Positions 42,586 to 51,638 of a DNA stretch of 64,000 nucleotides are shown here, one piece after another; the first letter of the stretch is position 1, and each line of letters opens with the position of its first letter. A program made the position numbers and the translations under genes. This DNA is from Consotaella aegiceratis (GTDB lineage: Bacteria > Pseudomonadota > Alphaproteobacteria > Rhizobiales > Rhizobiaceae). Below the pieces are notes generated by a model, which ran no database searches, was not told the DNA's origin, and was given only the letters and a program-made list of their open reading frames with translations. The stretch covers positions 34,038 through 98,037 of the forward strand of contig NZ_JAZHFT010000016.1 in assembly GCF_036541425.1 (NCBI RefSeq), read 5' to 3'.

Positions 42586-45234
42586 CTACCTCAGTGAACG
42601 ATCCACAATATCGCGAAGATCGACTGACAGATCCTTCTGCTCCGAGAGCCAGGTCAAGGTCGAACGGGCCGCCTCGCGCCGCCCGCTCTCGAAGCTGCGC
42701 CAGGAGCGGAACGCCGTGGCGATGCGCGCGGCAATCTGCGGATTGAGCGCATCCAGTTCGACCAGATGCTCCGCGACCCAGCGATAGCCGGCGCCGTCCG
42801 CCCTGTTGAACGCGACCTGGTTGCCGGAGGCGAAGCTGCCGATCAGGGCACGCACCCGGTTCGGGGTGTTGAGGGTGAAGAGGCGATGGCCGGCCAGCCG
42901 TTGCACGGCGTCGAGGGTCGAGGTCTGCGGCACGGTGGCCTGGATGGCGAACCATTTGTCCATGACGAGCGAATTGTCGCAGTAGCGCTCGTAGAAGCTG
43001 CCGAGGGCCGAAGCGGTCGGGGAGGCTTCAGGAAACCAGTGCGCCAGGATGCCGAGCGCCGCCAGGCGATCGGTCATGTTCTGGGCGGTCTCGAACTGCG
43101 AAGCCACGACCGAGGGGTCGCCGCCGGCCGCAGCGGCATATTCCAACGCAACGTTGCGCAGGGCCCGGCGGCCGGCGCTGGCCGCGTCGGGCGAGAACGC
43201 CGTCTGCTCATCGAGAGAGGTTCTGAGGTTCGCGAAGACATCGCGTCCCGCCCCCCCGATGGCGCGGACCGCCTCCGCGCGGGCGGTGTGCACGGCGTCG
43301 GGATCGATCTCCTCGCCGATCAGGCGGGCGATCTCCGATTCCCCCGGCAGCGACAGCGCCTGAGCCCGCAACGCCGGGTCGAGGGCAGGATCCGCAGCTG
43401 TGGCGATCAGCGTCTCGATCACCCGTGGGTCGACCCGCACGCTCGCACCCAGGCGCGCGTCGGCGCTGGCCCGCCGCAATTCGTCGCCCACGACGTCCAT
43501 CAGCGCACGCCAGCGGTTGAACGGATTGGGATCGAGCCGGCCGAGGGCGAGCCGATCGTCCTCGCTTTGCTCCATGCGCAGGCTGACGGGCGCGGAAAAG
43601 TCGCGCAGCATCGATACGTACGGCCGCGAACCCAGGCCGGTGAAGGTGACGGTTGCTTGGCGTTCGCGCAGATGAATGACATCGTCCGCGATCTCGGCCC
43701 CGGTGGCCTTATCGAACGCCATGTCCTCGCCGTTCGCACCCACGAGGCCGAAGCGGATCGGAATGTGCATCGGCTTGATGCCGGTCTTGGCTGCGCCGCA
43801 GGCCAGCTCCTGCTGCATCGTCAGCGTCAGCGTCCCGGAGGCCACGTCGAAACGCTCGTCGATCGACAGCATCGGCGTGCCCGCCTGATCGTACCAGAGC
43901 ATGAACTGTCCGAGGTCGGCACCCGTCGCATCCTCGAAGCAGCGGATGAAATCCTCGACGGTCGCCGCCTCGCCGTCATGCCTCTCGAAATAGAGATCCA
44001 TGCCGGCACGGAACCCGGCGAAGCCGACGATCGTCTCGATCATGCGGACCAGTTCAGCGCCCTTGTCGTAGACCGTCGCGGTGTAGAAGTTGTTGATTTC
44101 GCGGTATTCGTGCGGCCGCACCGAGTGTTGCAGCGGTCCTTGATCCTCGGGAAACTGGTGCGCCTTCAGACCGCGCACCGAGGCGATGCGCTTGACCGGC
44201 CTGGAGCGTTCGTCGGCCGAGAACTCCTGGTCGCGATAGACCGTCAGACCTTCCTTCAGACAGAGCTGGAACCAGTCTCGGCAGGTGATGCGGTTGCCGG
44301 TCCAATTGTGGAAATACTCGTGCGCGATGACCGTCTCGACACCGGCATAGTCGGTGTCTGTCGCGGTGTCGGGATCGAGCAGAACGTATTTGTGGTTGAA
44401 GACGTTGAGCCCCTTGTTCTCCATCGCTCCCATGTTGAAGTCGGAGATCGCCACGACGGAGAACTGGTCGAGATCGTATTCGCGGCCGAAGCGGCGCTCG
44501 TCCCAGGCCATCGAGCGCTTGAGCGCGTCCATGGCGTAAGTGGCCAGCCGGCCCATACCCTTTTCCGTATAGATCGCCAGAGCGACGTCGCGGCCGCTCA
44601 TGGTGCGGAACGTGTCGTTCAGGGCGTCGAGGTCGCCGCCGACCACCGCGAAGAGATAGCTCGGCTTGGGAAACGGATCGTGCCACACGGCAAAATGGCG
44701 ACCTCCGGCGAGATCGCCGGTTTCAACCCGGTTGCCGTTGGAGAGCAGCACGGGCGCCTGGGTGCGGTCGGCCTCCAGCCGGACGCTGTAGACGGACAGG
44801 ACGTCGGGCCGGTCGAGGAAATAGGTAATCCGCCGGAAGCCCTCCGCTTCGCACTGGGTGCACCACACGCCGTTCGACCGATAGAGGCCCATCAGCTTGG
44901 TGTTCTTCTCGGGCTCGAGAACGGTCTCGATCGTCAGCTGGAACCGGCCGCTTTCCGGGAGGCCATCGATCCGCAGTTCGTCGGGCGTCGCCTGATAGCG
45001 ATCGGCGGGCACGGGCTCGCCGTCGAGCCTGAGCCCTGTCAGGACCAACTCGTCGCCGTCGAGCACGAGTGCGGCAGACGCGGGCGTTTCCGGCCGCCGT
45101 TCCATCGACAGCACCGTGGTCACGTCCGTTCGCTGCTCGAACAGGCGCACGGTCATGTCGATCGTATGGATGACGAAATCGGTCGGTCGGTAATCCTCAA
45201 GCCGAACGACTTGCGACTGGTCGGTGTCCAACAT
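42586..45234 (-). CDS. pepN: Aminopeptidase N (M1 metallopeptidase)
   Basis: An 882-residue cytoplasmic zinc aminopeptidase of M1 family, size like the E. coli enzyme. The exopeptidase motif GAMEN is at 269-273; the zinc site HEYFH at 305-309 and its third ligand Glu about 19 residues downstream (LKEGLTV) are present. C-terminal repeats of helical hairpins follow. The start at 45234 is set by GAGGA eight bases upstream; the frame extends to 45315. It is transcribed divergently from the EamA transporter. Confidence 0.95.
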   Translation of the reverse strand: MLDTDQSQVVRLEDYRPTDFVIHTIDMTVRLFEQRTDVTTVLSMERRPETPASAALVLDGDELVLTGLRLDGEPVPADRYQATPDELRIDGLPESGRFQLTIETVLEPEKNTKLMGLYRSNGVWCTQCEAEGFRRITYFLDRPDVLSVYSVRLEADRTQAPVLLSNGNRVETGDLAGGRHFAVWHDPFPKPSYLFAVVGGDLDALNDTFRTMSGRDVALAIYTEKGMGRLATYAMDALKRSMAWDERRFGREYDLDQFSVVAISDFNMGAMENKGLNVFNHKYVLLDPDTATDTDYAGVETVIAHEYFHNWTGNRITCRDWFQLCLKEGLTVYRDQEFSADERSRPVKRIASVRGLKAHQFPEDQGPLQHSVRPHEYREINNFYTATVYDKGAELVRMIETIVGFAGFRAGMDLYFERHDGEAATVEDFIRCFEDATGADLGQFMLWYDQAGTPMLSIDERFDVASGTLTLTMQQELACGAAKTGIKPMHIPIRFGLVGANGEDMAFDKATGAEIADDVIHLRERQATVTFTGLGSRPYVSMLRDFSAPVSLRMEQSEDDRLALGRLDPNPFNRWRALMDVVGDELRRASADARLGASVRVDPRVIETLIATAADPALDPALRAQALSLPGESEIARLIGEEIDPDAVHTARAEAVRAIGGAGRDVFANLRTSLDEQTAFSPDAASAGRRALRNVALEYAAAAGGDPSVVASQFETAQNMTDRLAALGILAHWFPEASPTASALGSFYERYCDNSLVMDKWFAIQATVPQTSTLDAVQRLAGHRLFTLNTPNRVRALIGSFASGNQVAFNRADGAGYRWVAEHLVELDALNPQIAARIATAFRSWRSFESGRREAARSTLTWLSEQKDLSVDLRDIVDRSLR

Positions 45235-45592
45235 GTCTGGTTCCTCAACGCTTTCGTGCGGGGATAGCCGTCCAGCACGCGCTTGCCAACGCCCGCCTTC
45301 GCCGCGCCCGATCACAGTTGGCGGTCCGGCTGTTTTTTCGGGCTCGACGTAGCCTTCACCACGCCATAAGTAACCCGGTTATGCGCATCGTTACCGATGC
45401 GTTCCCGCCGGGTCTGTTTCAGGAGCCTCTCGCGATCCTCGCCGCACAGTCGATGCGGCCGTTCGACGCGCTGTGCGCGGTGCCGAGGCGCCGTCGTCCG
45501 GATAGGCCCGATCGGAGGCAGTCCAGCCGAATGTCCGGTTTCGCCGGGCCCCGGAGTGAAAGCGCAGCCCGAATGGGCGAAAAGAAAGAGCC
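45235..45592. other. Divergent promoter region
   Basis: This 358-bp gap between pepN and the EamA gene has no convincing gene. A perfect hairpin CGCATCG (45384-45390) with CGATGCG (45395-45401) is the only structure found. Confidence 0.5.
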
Positions 45593-46552
45593 ATGCTGAG
45601 TGAACCGTCCGCACCGAACGCCGCCCAGCAGGGAAATCCCGCCATCGGCATTGGCCTGAAGCTTCTGTCCATCGTCTTCTTCGTCGGCATGCAGACCTGC
45701 ATCAAGGCGGCCGGGCAGGGAGTTCCGCCGGGCGAGGTGGTCTTCTTCCGCTCCTTCTTCGCACTCATTCCCGTTGCCGCCTATCTCGCCTGGCTGGGCG
45801 TCCTGAAGACCGCGTTCAAGACCGACGACCTGCTGGGCCACGTGTGGCGCGGCGTCATCGGCGTTTCGTCGATGGGGCTCGGCTTCTTCGCCTTGACCCG
45901 TCTGCCCTACCCCGAGTTCATCGCGATTTCCTATGCGGCGGCCCTGCTGACCGTGGTCTTTGCCGCGATCTTCCTGCGCGAGGTCGTGCGCGCCTATCGG
46001 TGGACGGCCGTGGTGATCGGACTGGCCGGGGTCTTCGTCGTCTCGGCGCCCAAGCTGACGCTGATCGGCGGGGGGCTCGACAGCTCGGAGGCCGTCGGCG
46101 TGGTGGTCGCACTGACCTCCGCCGTCTTCGGCGCCATCGCCGCGATCCAGGTGCGTCGCCTCGTGCGTTCCGAACCGACCGCCACGATCGTGCTCTACTT
46201 CAGCGTCATGTGCAGCGCGATTTCGGCGCTGACGATCTTTTTCGGCTGGACGGTGCCGACCGGCTGGCAGGCCTTCTTCCTGGTCTCCGCCGGACTGTGC
46301 GGGGGTATGGGCCAGCTTCTTCTGACGGGATGCTACCGCTTCGCCGACACCTCGACGGTCGCGCCGTTCGAATATTCCTCGCTGTTGCTCGCCATCCTGA
46401 TCGGCTACGCGATCTTCGACGAATCGGTGTCGTCGACGACGCTGATCGGCGCGGTGATCATCATCGGCGCTGGCGTCTTCATCATCTATCGCGAGCACCA
46501 GCTGGGCATCGAACGCGCCCGGGCGCGCAAGGTGATGACGCCGAACGGCTGA
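45593..46552 (+). CDS. EamA/DMT-family membrane transporter
   Basis: A 319-residue inner-membrane transporter with ten predicted helices and two EamA repeats (first near IGLKLLSIVFFVGMQTCIKA, second near VVALTSAVFGAIAAIQ). Small proteins of this type export amino acids, nucleotides or drugs; the substrate here is unknown. AAAGAAAGAG precedes the ATG. It converges closely with the MFS gene, ending 19 bp from it. Confidence 0.87.
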   Translation: MLSEPSAPNAAQQGNPAIGIGLKLLSIVFFVGMQTCIKAAGQGVPPGEVVFFRSFFALIPVAAYLAWLGVLKTAFKTDDLLGHVWRGVIGVSSMGLGFFALTRLPYPEFIAISYAAALLTVVFAAIFLREVVRAYRWTAVVIGLAGVFVVSAPKLTLIGGGLDSSEAVGVVVALTSAVFGAIAAIQVRRLVRSEPTATIVLYFSVMCSAISALTIFFGWTVPTGWQAFFLVSAGLCGGMGQLLLTGCYRFADTSTVAPFEYSSLLLAILIGYAIFDESVSSTTLIGAVIIIGAGVFIIYREHQLGIERARARKVMTPNG

Positions 46553-46571
46553 TCACGCTTCCCCGGCGTCC

Positions 46572-47831
46572 TCACACAGGCTCGACCGACTGCTCGGCGA
46601 GCTCGGCGCGCGGATCGAGCGCGAAGGTCGCCGGCGTCTGGGTGCGGGCCAGCGGGATAGTCTGGAAGTCGATGCGCTCCTCGGCCTTCGGCGGCTCGCG
46701 GCGGTAGGTGCGATAGAAGGCATAGAGAGCAAAGGCGGCATTTGCGCTGCCGATCGCCACGAAAATGCCGACCGGCCCGAGATTGGCCATCATACCCGCG
46801 GCGAACAACGGCCCGATCATTGTGCCGAAGCCGTAGAGGATCAGCAGACCGCTCGAGATCTTCACGAAGTCCTTGTCGTCCGCGTAATCGTTGGCGTGCG
46901 CAACGGTCAGAGAGTAGGCCGGATACATCACGCCGCCGATGACGAAGGCGACGGCGAAGAACGTTATCGCCGTCGCGCCTGCAAAGAAGATCGCGACCGA
47001 CGACGCGAGCGCGCCGATGAGGCCGGCTGCCGTCATGACATAGCGCCGATCGGTCCTGTCCGAGATCCTGCCGAGCGGATACTGGAAGACGATGCCGCCG
47101 GCCATCGTCACCACCAGCAGGGTCGCGATCTCGGTCGTCGAGAAGCCGATCCGTTCGGCAAAGACCGGCGCCATATTGGTCCAGGCGCTGGCGATGACGC
47201 CGGCCAGGAAGACGCCGACGACGGCGACCGGCGAATTGCGGTAGATCAGCGGGACGTCGAGCTTGACCACGGTCAGCGGCGCCGGAGAGGGCGCCCGCGA
47301 CAGCGCGGTCGGGATCACCGCGAGGGCGAAGAGGATGGCGCCGAGCATGAAAGGCGCATCGAGCGCGGGATTGCTCAGGGGCATGACGTACTGGCCGCCC
47401 ATCATCGCGCTCATGGTGACGATCATGTAGAGCGAGAACACCGTGCCGCGTGTCTCGTTGGTCACCCGCTCGTTGAGCCAGCTCTCGATCACCATGTAGG
47501 CCCCGGCGAGCCCGAAGCCGGAAAGGCCGCGGATCAGCATCCATGCGATCGGGTCGACGATCAGCGCATTCATCAGCATCGAGATAGCGAGGAGGGCCGC
47601 GAGGCTGGAAAACGTGCGCACGTGGCCGGCGCTGCGCACGATCCTCGGTGCGATCAGACAGCCCACGGTAAAGGCGATGGCATAGCCCGTGCCGAGCAGG
47701 CCGATCTCATAGGCCGACCAGCCCTCGATCGAACCGCGCACGGGCAATAGAATCCCGAGAAGGCCCGCACCCGCCATCAGGAAGAAGGTGGAGGTCATCA
47801 GGGAGATGATCGGCAGGATCGGGAGGGACAT
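46572..47831 (-). CDS. MFS transporter, YcaD-like
   Basis: A 419-residue major-facilitator protein with twelve predicted helices. The MFS motif after helix 8 is LGRISDRTDRRYVMTAAG; LIRGLSGFGLAGAYMVIESWLNE is the characteristic sequence of the YcaD-type group, whose substrate is unknown. The ATG at 47831 begins a normal first helix (MSLPILPIISLMTSTFFLMAG); the frame up to 47894 is not family-like. It has no clear ribosome site. Confidence 0.87.
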   Translation of the reverse strand: MSLPILPIISLMTSTFFLMAGAGLLGILLPVRGSIEGWSAYEIGLLGTGYAIAFTVGCLIAPRIVRSAGHVRTFSSLAALLAISMLMNALIVDPIAWMLIRGLSGFGLAGAYMVIESWLNERVTNETRGTVFSLYMIVTMSAMMGGQYVMPLSNPALDAPFMLGAILFALAVIPTALSRAPSPAPLTVVKLDVPLIYRNSPVAVVGVFLAGVIASAWTNMAPVFAERIGFSTTEIATLLVVTMAGGIVFQYPLGRISDRTDRRYVMTAAGLIGALASSVAIFFAGATAITFFAVAFVIGGVMYPAYSLTVAHANDYADDKDFVKISSGLLILYGFGTMIGPLFAAGMMANLGPVGIFVAIGSANAAFALYAFYRTYRREPPKAEERIDFQTIPLARTQTPATFALDPRAELAEQSVEPV

Positions 47832-47967
47832 GAAGAAGCCTGGCGCGTCGGCTGCTGCGAGTAGCTTGAAACGATGTGCGGCGGCTCGCCGCACATGTCT
47901 GCGATGGCCGCCCGTAGCTGATTTGCCGCCGCTTGGCGAGCGGCATTTTGATGACGAATCGAGCCTG

Positions 47968-48906
47968 TCAGGACCCCGTAGAGGTACCCGTGCGGAGCTC
48001 GTCGAGCCGGTTCTTCAGCGCCAGGAGGTCGCGCCAGGCGAGCCGCTTCTGCGCCGGCTGGCGCAGCAGGTAGGCCGGATGCAGCATCGGCATGGCGGGA
48101 ATCGTCTCCTCGGCCTCCAGGCCGTAGGTGAAGTGCATCCAGCGGCCGCGAATCCGCAGGATTCCGTCGTCGGCGCGCAGGATCGCCTTGGTTGCCGGCG
48201 AGCCGAGGCACGCGATGACCCTGGGCTTCACCAGCTCGATCTGGCGGGTGATGAAAGGCAGGCAGATTTCGGTTTCAGCCGGCGTCGGCGGACGATTGCC
48301 GGGCGGACGCCACGGCACCGTGTTGGTGACGCGCACCGCGTCGCGCTCCAGGCCGATCGCCGCCAGCATGCGGTTGAGAAGCTGGCCGGAGCGGCCGACG
48401 AACGGCTCGCCGGCGGCGTCCTCCTCGCGACCGGGAGCCTCGCCGATCAGCATCAGTTCGGCGTCGGCGGCGCCGTCGCCGAACACCATCGAGCGCGCGG
48501 CGTTGCGGAGGTTGCAGCCCTCGAAGCCGGCCAGAGCCTGGCGCAAATCCTCCAGCGTGGCCGCCGAGCGGGCCCGCTCACGCGCGTCGGCCACGGCGAT
48601 TTCGTCGGGCACCGCCACATGGGGCGCGGGAAAACCGGTGGAGGACCGCCCCGGTTCGCCGGCGGACGGCGTGGCGGGGGCAGCCCCTTCCTCAGGTCGC
48701 GCTTCGGCCCGGCGTTCGGGCCGCGGCGCCGGGGCGGGCGACGGTGTCGGATCGCGGCCTTCGATCGCCTGCGCCTGCGCCGCCGTCTCGCCGAAGCGGT
48801 CGCGCGGGGTCTCGCCGAGCAGCGCGTCAACGCCGGCCTCGGCGTACCACGCCAGAAGCGCGGCGGCCGCTTGCGGGCTTCGATCGTATTCAGGGCCTTC
48901 GGTCAT
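47968..48906 (-). CDS. Uracil-DNA glycosylase, family-4-like
   Basis: A 312-residue DNA repair protein. The C-terminal 190 residues carry the family motifs ELMLIGEAPGREEDAAGEPF, VGRSGQLLNRML, NTVPWRPPGNRPPTPAE and MLHPAYLLRQPAQKRLAW. Residues 40-125 are a Pro/Ala/Glu-rich linker that is not part of the enzyme core. Of the four cysteines that hold the 4Fe-4S cluster in family 4, the CxxC pair is here CNLR near residue 130, so the second cysteine is missing; the two later cysteines (EICLPF, VIACLG) remain. This is the alphaproteobacterial variant and may bind no cluster. Uracil specificity is probable. Confidence 0.88.
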   Translation of the reverse strand: MTEGPEYDRSPQAAAALLAWYAEAGVDALLGETPRDRFGETAAQAQAIEGRDPTPSPAPAPRPERRAEARPEEGAAPATPSAGEPGRSSTGFPAPHVAVPDEIAVADARERARSAATLEDLRQALAGFEGCNLRNAARSMVFGDGAADAELMLIGEAPGREEDAAGEPFVGRSGQLLNRMLAAIGLERDAVRVTNTVPWRPPGNRPPTPAETEICLPFITRQIELVKPRVIACLGSPATKAILRADDGILRIRGRWMHFTYGLEAEETIPAMPMLHPAYLLRQPAQKRLAWRDLLALKNRLDELRTGTSTGS

Positions 48907-49089
48907 CGTCTGCTGTCATAGATCAAAGCGCGGGGTGAATCGATGCCATTGCCTCGTTGCCAAACCGCCTTGGCTTGGCCGACAGGCGAAAGACATTTCC
49001 CATAACGGCTTCGAAGCGCAGTTTTGTGTTCTTGCGGCGTGCAGGCCGACAGGGTAGCCGAAGACGGACCAGTATCGGAAGGGATGACA

Positions 49090-50748
49090 ATGAGCGAGGC
49101 CGGGGCGCCCGAACGCGAGAGCATGGAGTTCGACGTCGTCATCGTCGGCGCCGGGCCTGCGGGGTTGGCTGCAGCGATCCGCCTGAAACAGCTCGACGAG
49201 GATCTGTCGGTGGTGGTGCTGGAGAAAGGGGCCGAGGTTGGCGCCCACATTCTCTCCGGCTGCGTGCTCGATCCTTCGGCGCTCGACCGGTTGCTGCCCG
49301 AATGGCGCGGCGAGGATACGCCGATCAAGACGCCGGTCACGCGCGACCGGTTTCACTTCTATGGGCCGCAGGGCGGCATCCGCTTGCCGAATGCGCTGAT
49401 GCCGCCGTTCATGAACAACCATGGCTGCTTCGTCGTGGAACTCGGGCCGGTCTGCCGCTGGCTCGCAGAAAGGGCCGAGGCGCTGGGCGTCGAGATCTAT
49501 CCCGGCTTTGCCGCGACGGAGCTGATCGTCGATGAAGCCGATGCGGTCATCGGCGTCGCCACCGGCGACATGGGGGTCGGCCGGGACGGTGAGCCAGGGC
49601 CGAACTACCAGCGCGGCATGGCGCTTCTCGGCAAGTACGTGCTGATCGGCGAGGGCGCGCGCGGTTTTCTCGCCAAGCAGGCGATCCGGCGCTATGGCCT
49701 CGATGCCGGTCGCGAGCCGCCGAAATTCGGGATCGGACTCAAGGAGGTCTGGGAGATCGATCCGGCCAAGCATCGGCCCGGCCTGGTCGAGCATTCCTTC
49801 GGCTGGCCGCTGGGCTCGTCGGCCGGCGGCGGCTCCTTCCTCTATCATATGGCCGATGCCCAGGTGGCCGTCGGTTTCGTCGTCCATCTGAATTACAGAA
49901 ATCCCTATCTCTCGCCGTTCGAGGAATTTCAGCGCTTCAAGACGCATCCCGACGTCGCCGCGCTGCTGCAGGGCGGACGGCGCATCGGCTATGGCGCCCG
50001 GGCGATCAGCGAGGGCGGCTGGCAGTCGGTGCCGCGGCTCGCCTTTCCCGGCGGCGCGCTGATCGGCTGCTCGGCCGGCTTCGTCAACGTGCCGCGCATC
50101 AAGGGAGCGCACAACGCCATGGCGTCGGGCATGCAGGCCGCCGAAGCCGCGCGCGCGGCGATCGCGGCCGGCCGGCAGCACGACAGGCTGGACGCCTACG
50201 AGGAGGGCTGGCGTGCATCCTCGATCGGTCGCGATCTCAAGCCGGTGCGCAACGTCAAGCCGTTGTGGTCGCGCTTCGGCACAGGCCTCGGCATCGCACT
50301 CGGCGGGTTCGACATGTGGCTGAATGCGCTCCTGGGCGTTTCGCTCTTCGGCACGCTCGGCCACGGCAAGCCCGATCATGCGGCGACCGAGCCCGCGGCA
50401 AAGCACAAGCCGATCGCCTATCCGCGTCCCGACGGCATCCTGACTTTCGACCGGCTGTCGTCGGTGTTCCTGTCGGGAACGAACCATGAGGAGGACCAGC
50501 CGGTCCATCTAAAGGTGAAGGACCCGGCGCTGCAGAAGGCGTCGGAACACGATGTCTTCGCCGGACCGTCGGCGCGCTATTGCCCCGCAGCCGTCTATGA
50601 ATGGGTCGAGGGGGAGGGAGGCCCGACCTTCGTCATCAACTCCGCCAACTGTGTCCACTGCAAGACATGCGACATCAAGGATCCGAACCAGAACATCGAA
50701 TGGGTCCCTCCACAGGGCGGTGAGGGACCGGTCTATCAAGCGATGTAG
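49090..50748 (+). CDS. Electron transfer flavoprotein-ubiquinone oxidoreductase
   Basis: A 552-residue membrane-associated flavoprotein that passes electrons from ETF to ubiquinone during fatty-acid and amino-acid oxidation. FAD-binding GxGxxG is in VVIVGAGPAGLAAAIRL near residue 20. The C-terminal 4Fe-4S site is formed by the ARYCPAAVYE cysteine and CVHCKTCDIKDP. A conserved GWPLGSSAGGGSFLYHM region is also visible. I choose the ATG at 49090, six bases after GGAAGGG; the ATG at 49084 touches it. Confidence 0.96.
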   Translation: MSEAGAPERESMEFDVVIVGAGPAGLAAAIRLKQLDEDLSVVVLEKGAEVGAHILSGCVLDPSALDRLLPEWRGEDTPIKTPVTRDRFHFYGPQGGIRLPNALMPPFMNNHGCFVVELGPVCRWLAERAEALGVEIYPGFAATELIVDEADAVIGVATGDMGVGRDGEPGPNYQRGMALLGKYVLIGEGARGFLAKQAIRRYGLDAGREPPKFGIGLKEVWEIDPAKHRPGLVEHSFGWPLGSSAGGGSFLYHMADAQVAVGFVVHLNYRNPYLSPFEEFQRFKTHPDVAALLQGGRRIGYGARAISEGGWQSVPRLAFPGGALIGCSAGFVNVPRIKGAHNAMASGMQAAEAARAAIAAGRQHDRLDAYEEGWRASSIGRDLKPVRNVKPLWSRFGTGLGIALGGFDMWLNALLGVSLFGTLGHGKPDHAATEPAAKHKPIAYPRPDGILTFDRLSSVFLSGTNHEEDQPVHLKVKDPALQKASEHDVFAGPSARYCPAAVYEWVEGEGGPTFVINSANCVHCKTCDIKDPNQNIEWVPPQGGEGPVYQAM

Positions 50749-50759
50749 CGGGCGCAAAA

Positions 50760-50787
50760 AGAACGCCGACAACCAAGCCGGCGTTCT
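50760..50787. terminator. Bidirectional terminator between convergent genes
   Basis: AGAACGCCG (50760-50768) and CGGCGTTCT (50779-50787) pair perfectly. On the minus strand the hairpin is followed by a run of Ts, which makes it an intrinsic terminator for the repeat-protein gene; the plus-strand ETF-QO gene also ends here. Confidence 0.8.
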
Positions 50788-50815
50788 CGGTCTTCGATAG
50801 GGGACGATGCGAGCC

Positions 50816-51493
50816 CTACTGGACCGCCTGCACCACCTTGCACAGCTCAACGAGGGCGTGGTCGTAGGCCTTGGGGTCCATCACGATCGCGGCGCACTTC
50901 TTGACGGTGGCGATCTGGTCGGCCTCCGACATCGAGGCGAACGAATTGTAATACTGCACCTGTTCGCCGGTGAAGCCGGACAGGTCGACGGTCTGGGTCC
51001 CAGCCGCCGCCTGACCCGGGGTCGTGCCGACCGCACCCGTCGCGGCAGCGGTTCCGCCGCCAATCGATGCGTCGACATTGGCATTTGTCGTGTCGCCGAC
51101 GGCAGCATTCACGTCTGCGTTGGCCCCATTGCCGCCGCCTATCGAGGCATCGACGTCCGCGTCGACACCATCGCCGCCCCCAACGGAAACGTCCGCATCG
51201 GCATCGACGCCATCGTCGCGACCGACTGAGGCATCCGCATCGGCGTCGACCCCGTCGTCACCGCCGACGGACGCGTCGGCATCCGCATCGACGCCGCCAC
51301 CGCCGCCCACGGAGGCATCGACATCCGCGTCGACACCACCATCGTCGCCGCCACCGACCGATGCGTCGGCATCGACACCGCCGTCACCGGCATCGACACT
51401 CACCTGCGCGAAGGTCGGAGCGATCGCGAGACCGCTGGCCCCGGTCAACAGAGCCAGAACGACGAGCCCTCGCGGAAATGTGCGGTCAGTCAT
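50816..51493 (-). CDS. Secreted Asp-rich repeat protein of unknown function
   Basis: A 225-residue exported protein I do not recognise. A signal peptide (about residues 1-29, ending TFAQ) precedes six exact-length 14-residue repeats at residues 40-123, each starting VDAD or similar and ending in a Gly-rich turn (V-D-A-D-x-D-A-S-V-G-x-D/G-D/G-G), then two decayed copies to about 147. The Asp at every other position suggests divalent cation binding as in repeat-in-toxin proteins, but the repeat differs. The C-terminal 60 residues form a separate domain with cysteines 200 and 218. GGGAGA precedes the ATG at 51493. Confidence 0.8.
   Translation of the reverse strand: MTDRTFPRGLVVLALLTGASGLAIAPTFAQVSVDAGDGGVDADASVGGGDDGGVDADVDASVGGGGGVDADADASVGGDDGVDADADASVGRDDGVDADADVSVGGGDGVDADVDASIGGGNGANADVNAAVGDTTNANVDASIGGGTAAATGAVGTTPGQAAAGTQTVDLSGFTGEQVQYYNSFASMSEADQIATVKKCAAIVMDPKAYDHALVELCKVVQAVQ
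51125..51376 (-). repeat. Six 42-bp tandem repeats
   Basis: The six 14-residue repeats of the preceding protein are encoded by six successive 42-bp units (residues 40-123). Nucleotide divergence between copies is modest, so the array can expand or contract. Two weaker copies continue to about 51053. Confidence 0.8.
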
Positions 51494-51638
51494 CTTATTC
51501 TCCCAAACTATTGGTCCGAAAAGACCTTTCGGGAAAAGAAGAATTGCTGTTTGTAAAAGTTCCTTGCCGCTACGTCTTATGGTATTTCTCGTCTTGATGA
51601 TGCTGTAAAAATTATTCGAAAACGGTAATGAAGTGGCT

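Noticed and set aside
42766..45267. 833-codon plus-strand frame opposite pepN
   Set aside because: It is an antisense open frame in high-GC DNA; GAMEN and HEXXH motifs show the minus strand is coding.
51125..51376. Possible CRISPR-like array
   Set aside because: The units are contiguous 42-bp tandem repeats without spacers and encode a protein.
50866..51608. Plus-strand Arg/His- and Ser/Thr/Pro-rich frames opposite the repeat protein
   Set aside because: They are reflections of the 42-bp repeats in other frames and lack ribosome sites; the minus-strand frame has a signal peptide and a good ribosome site.
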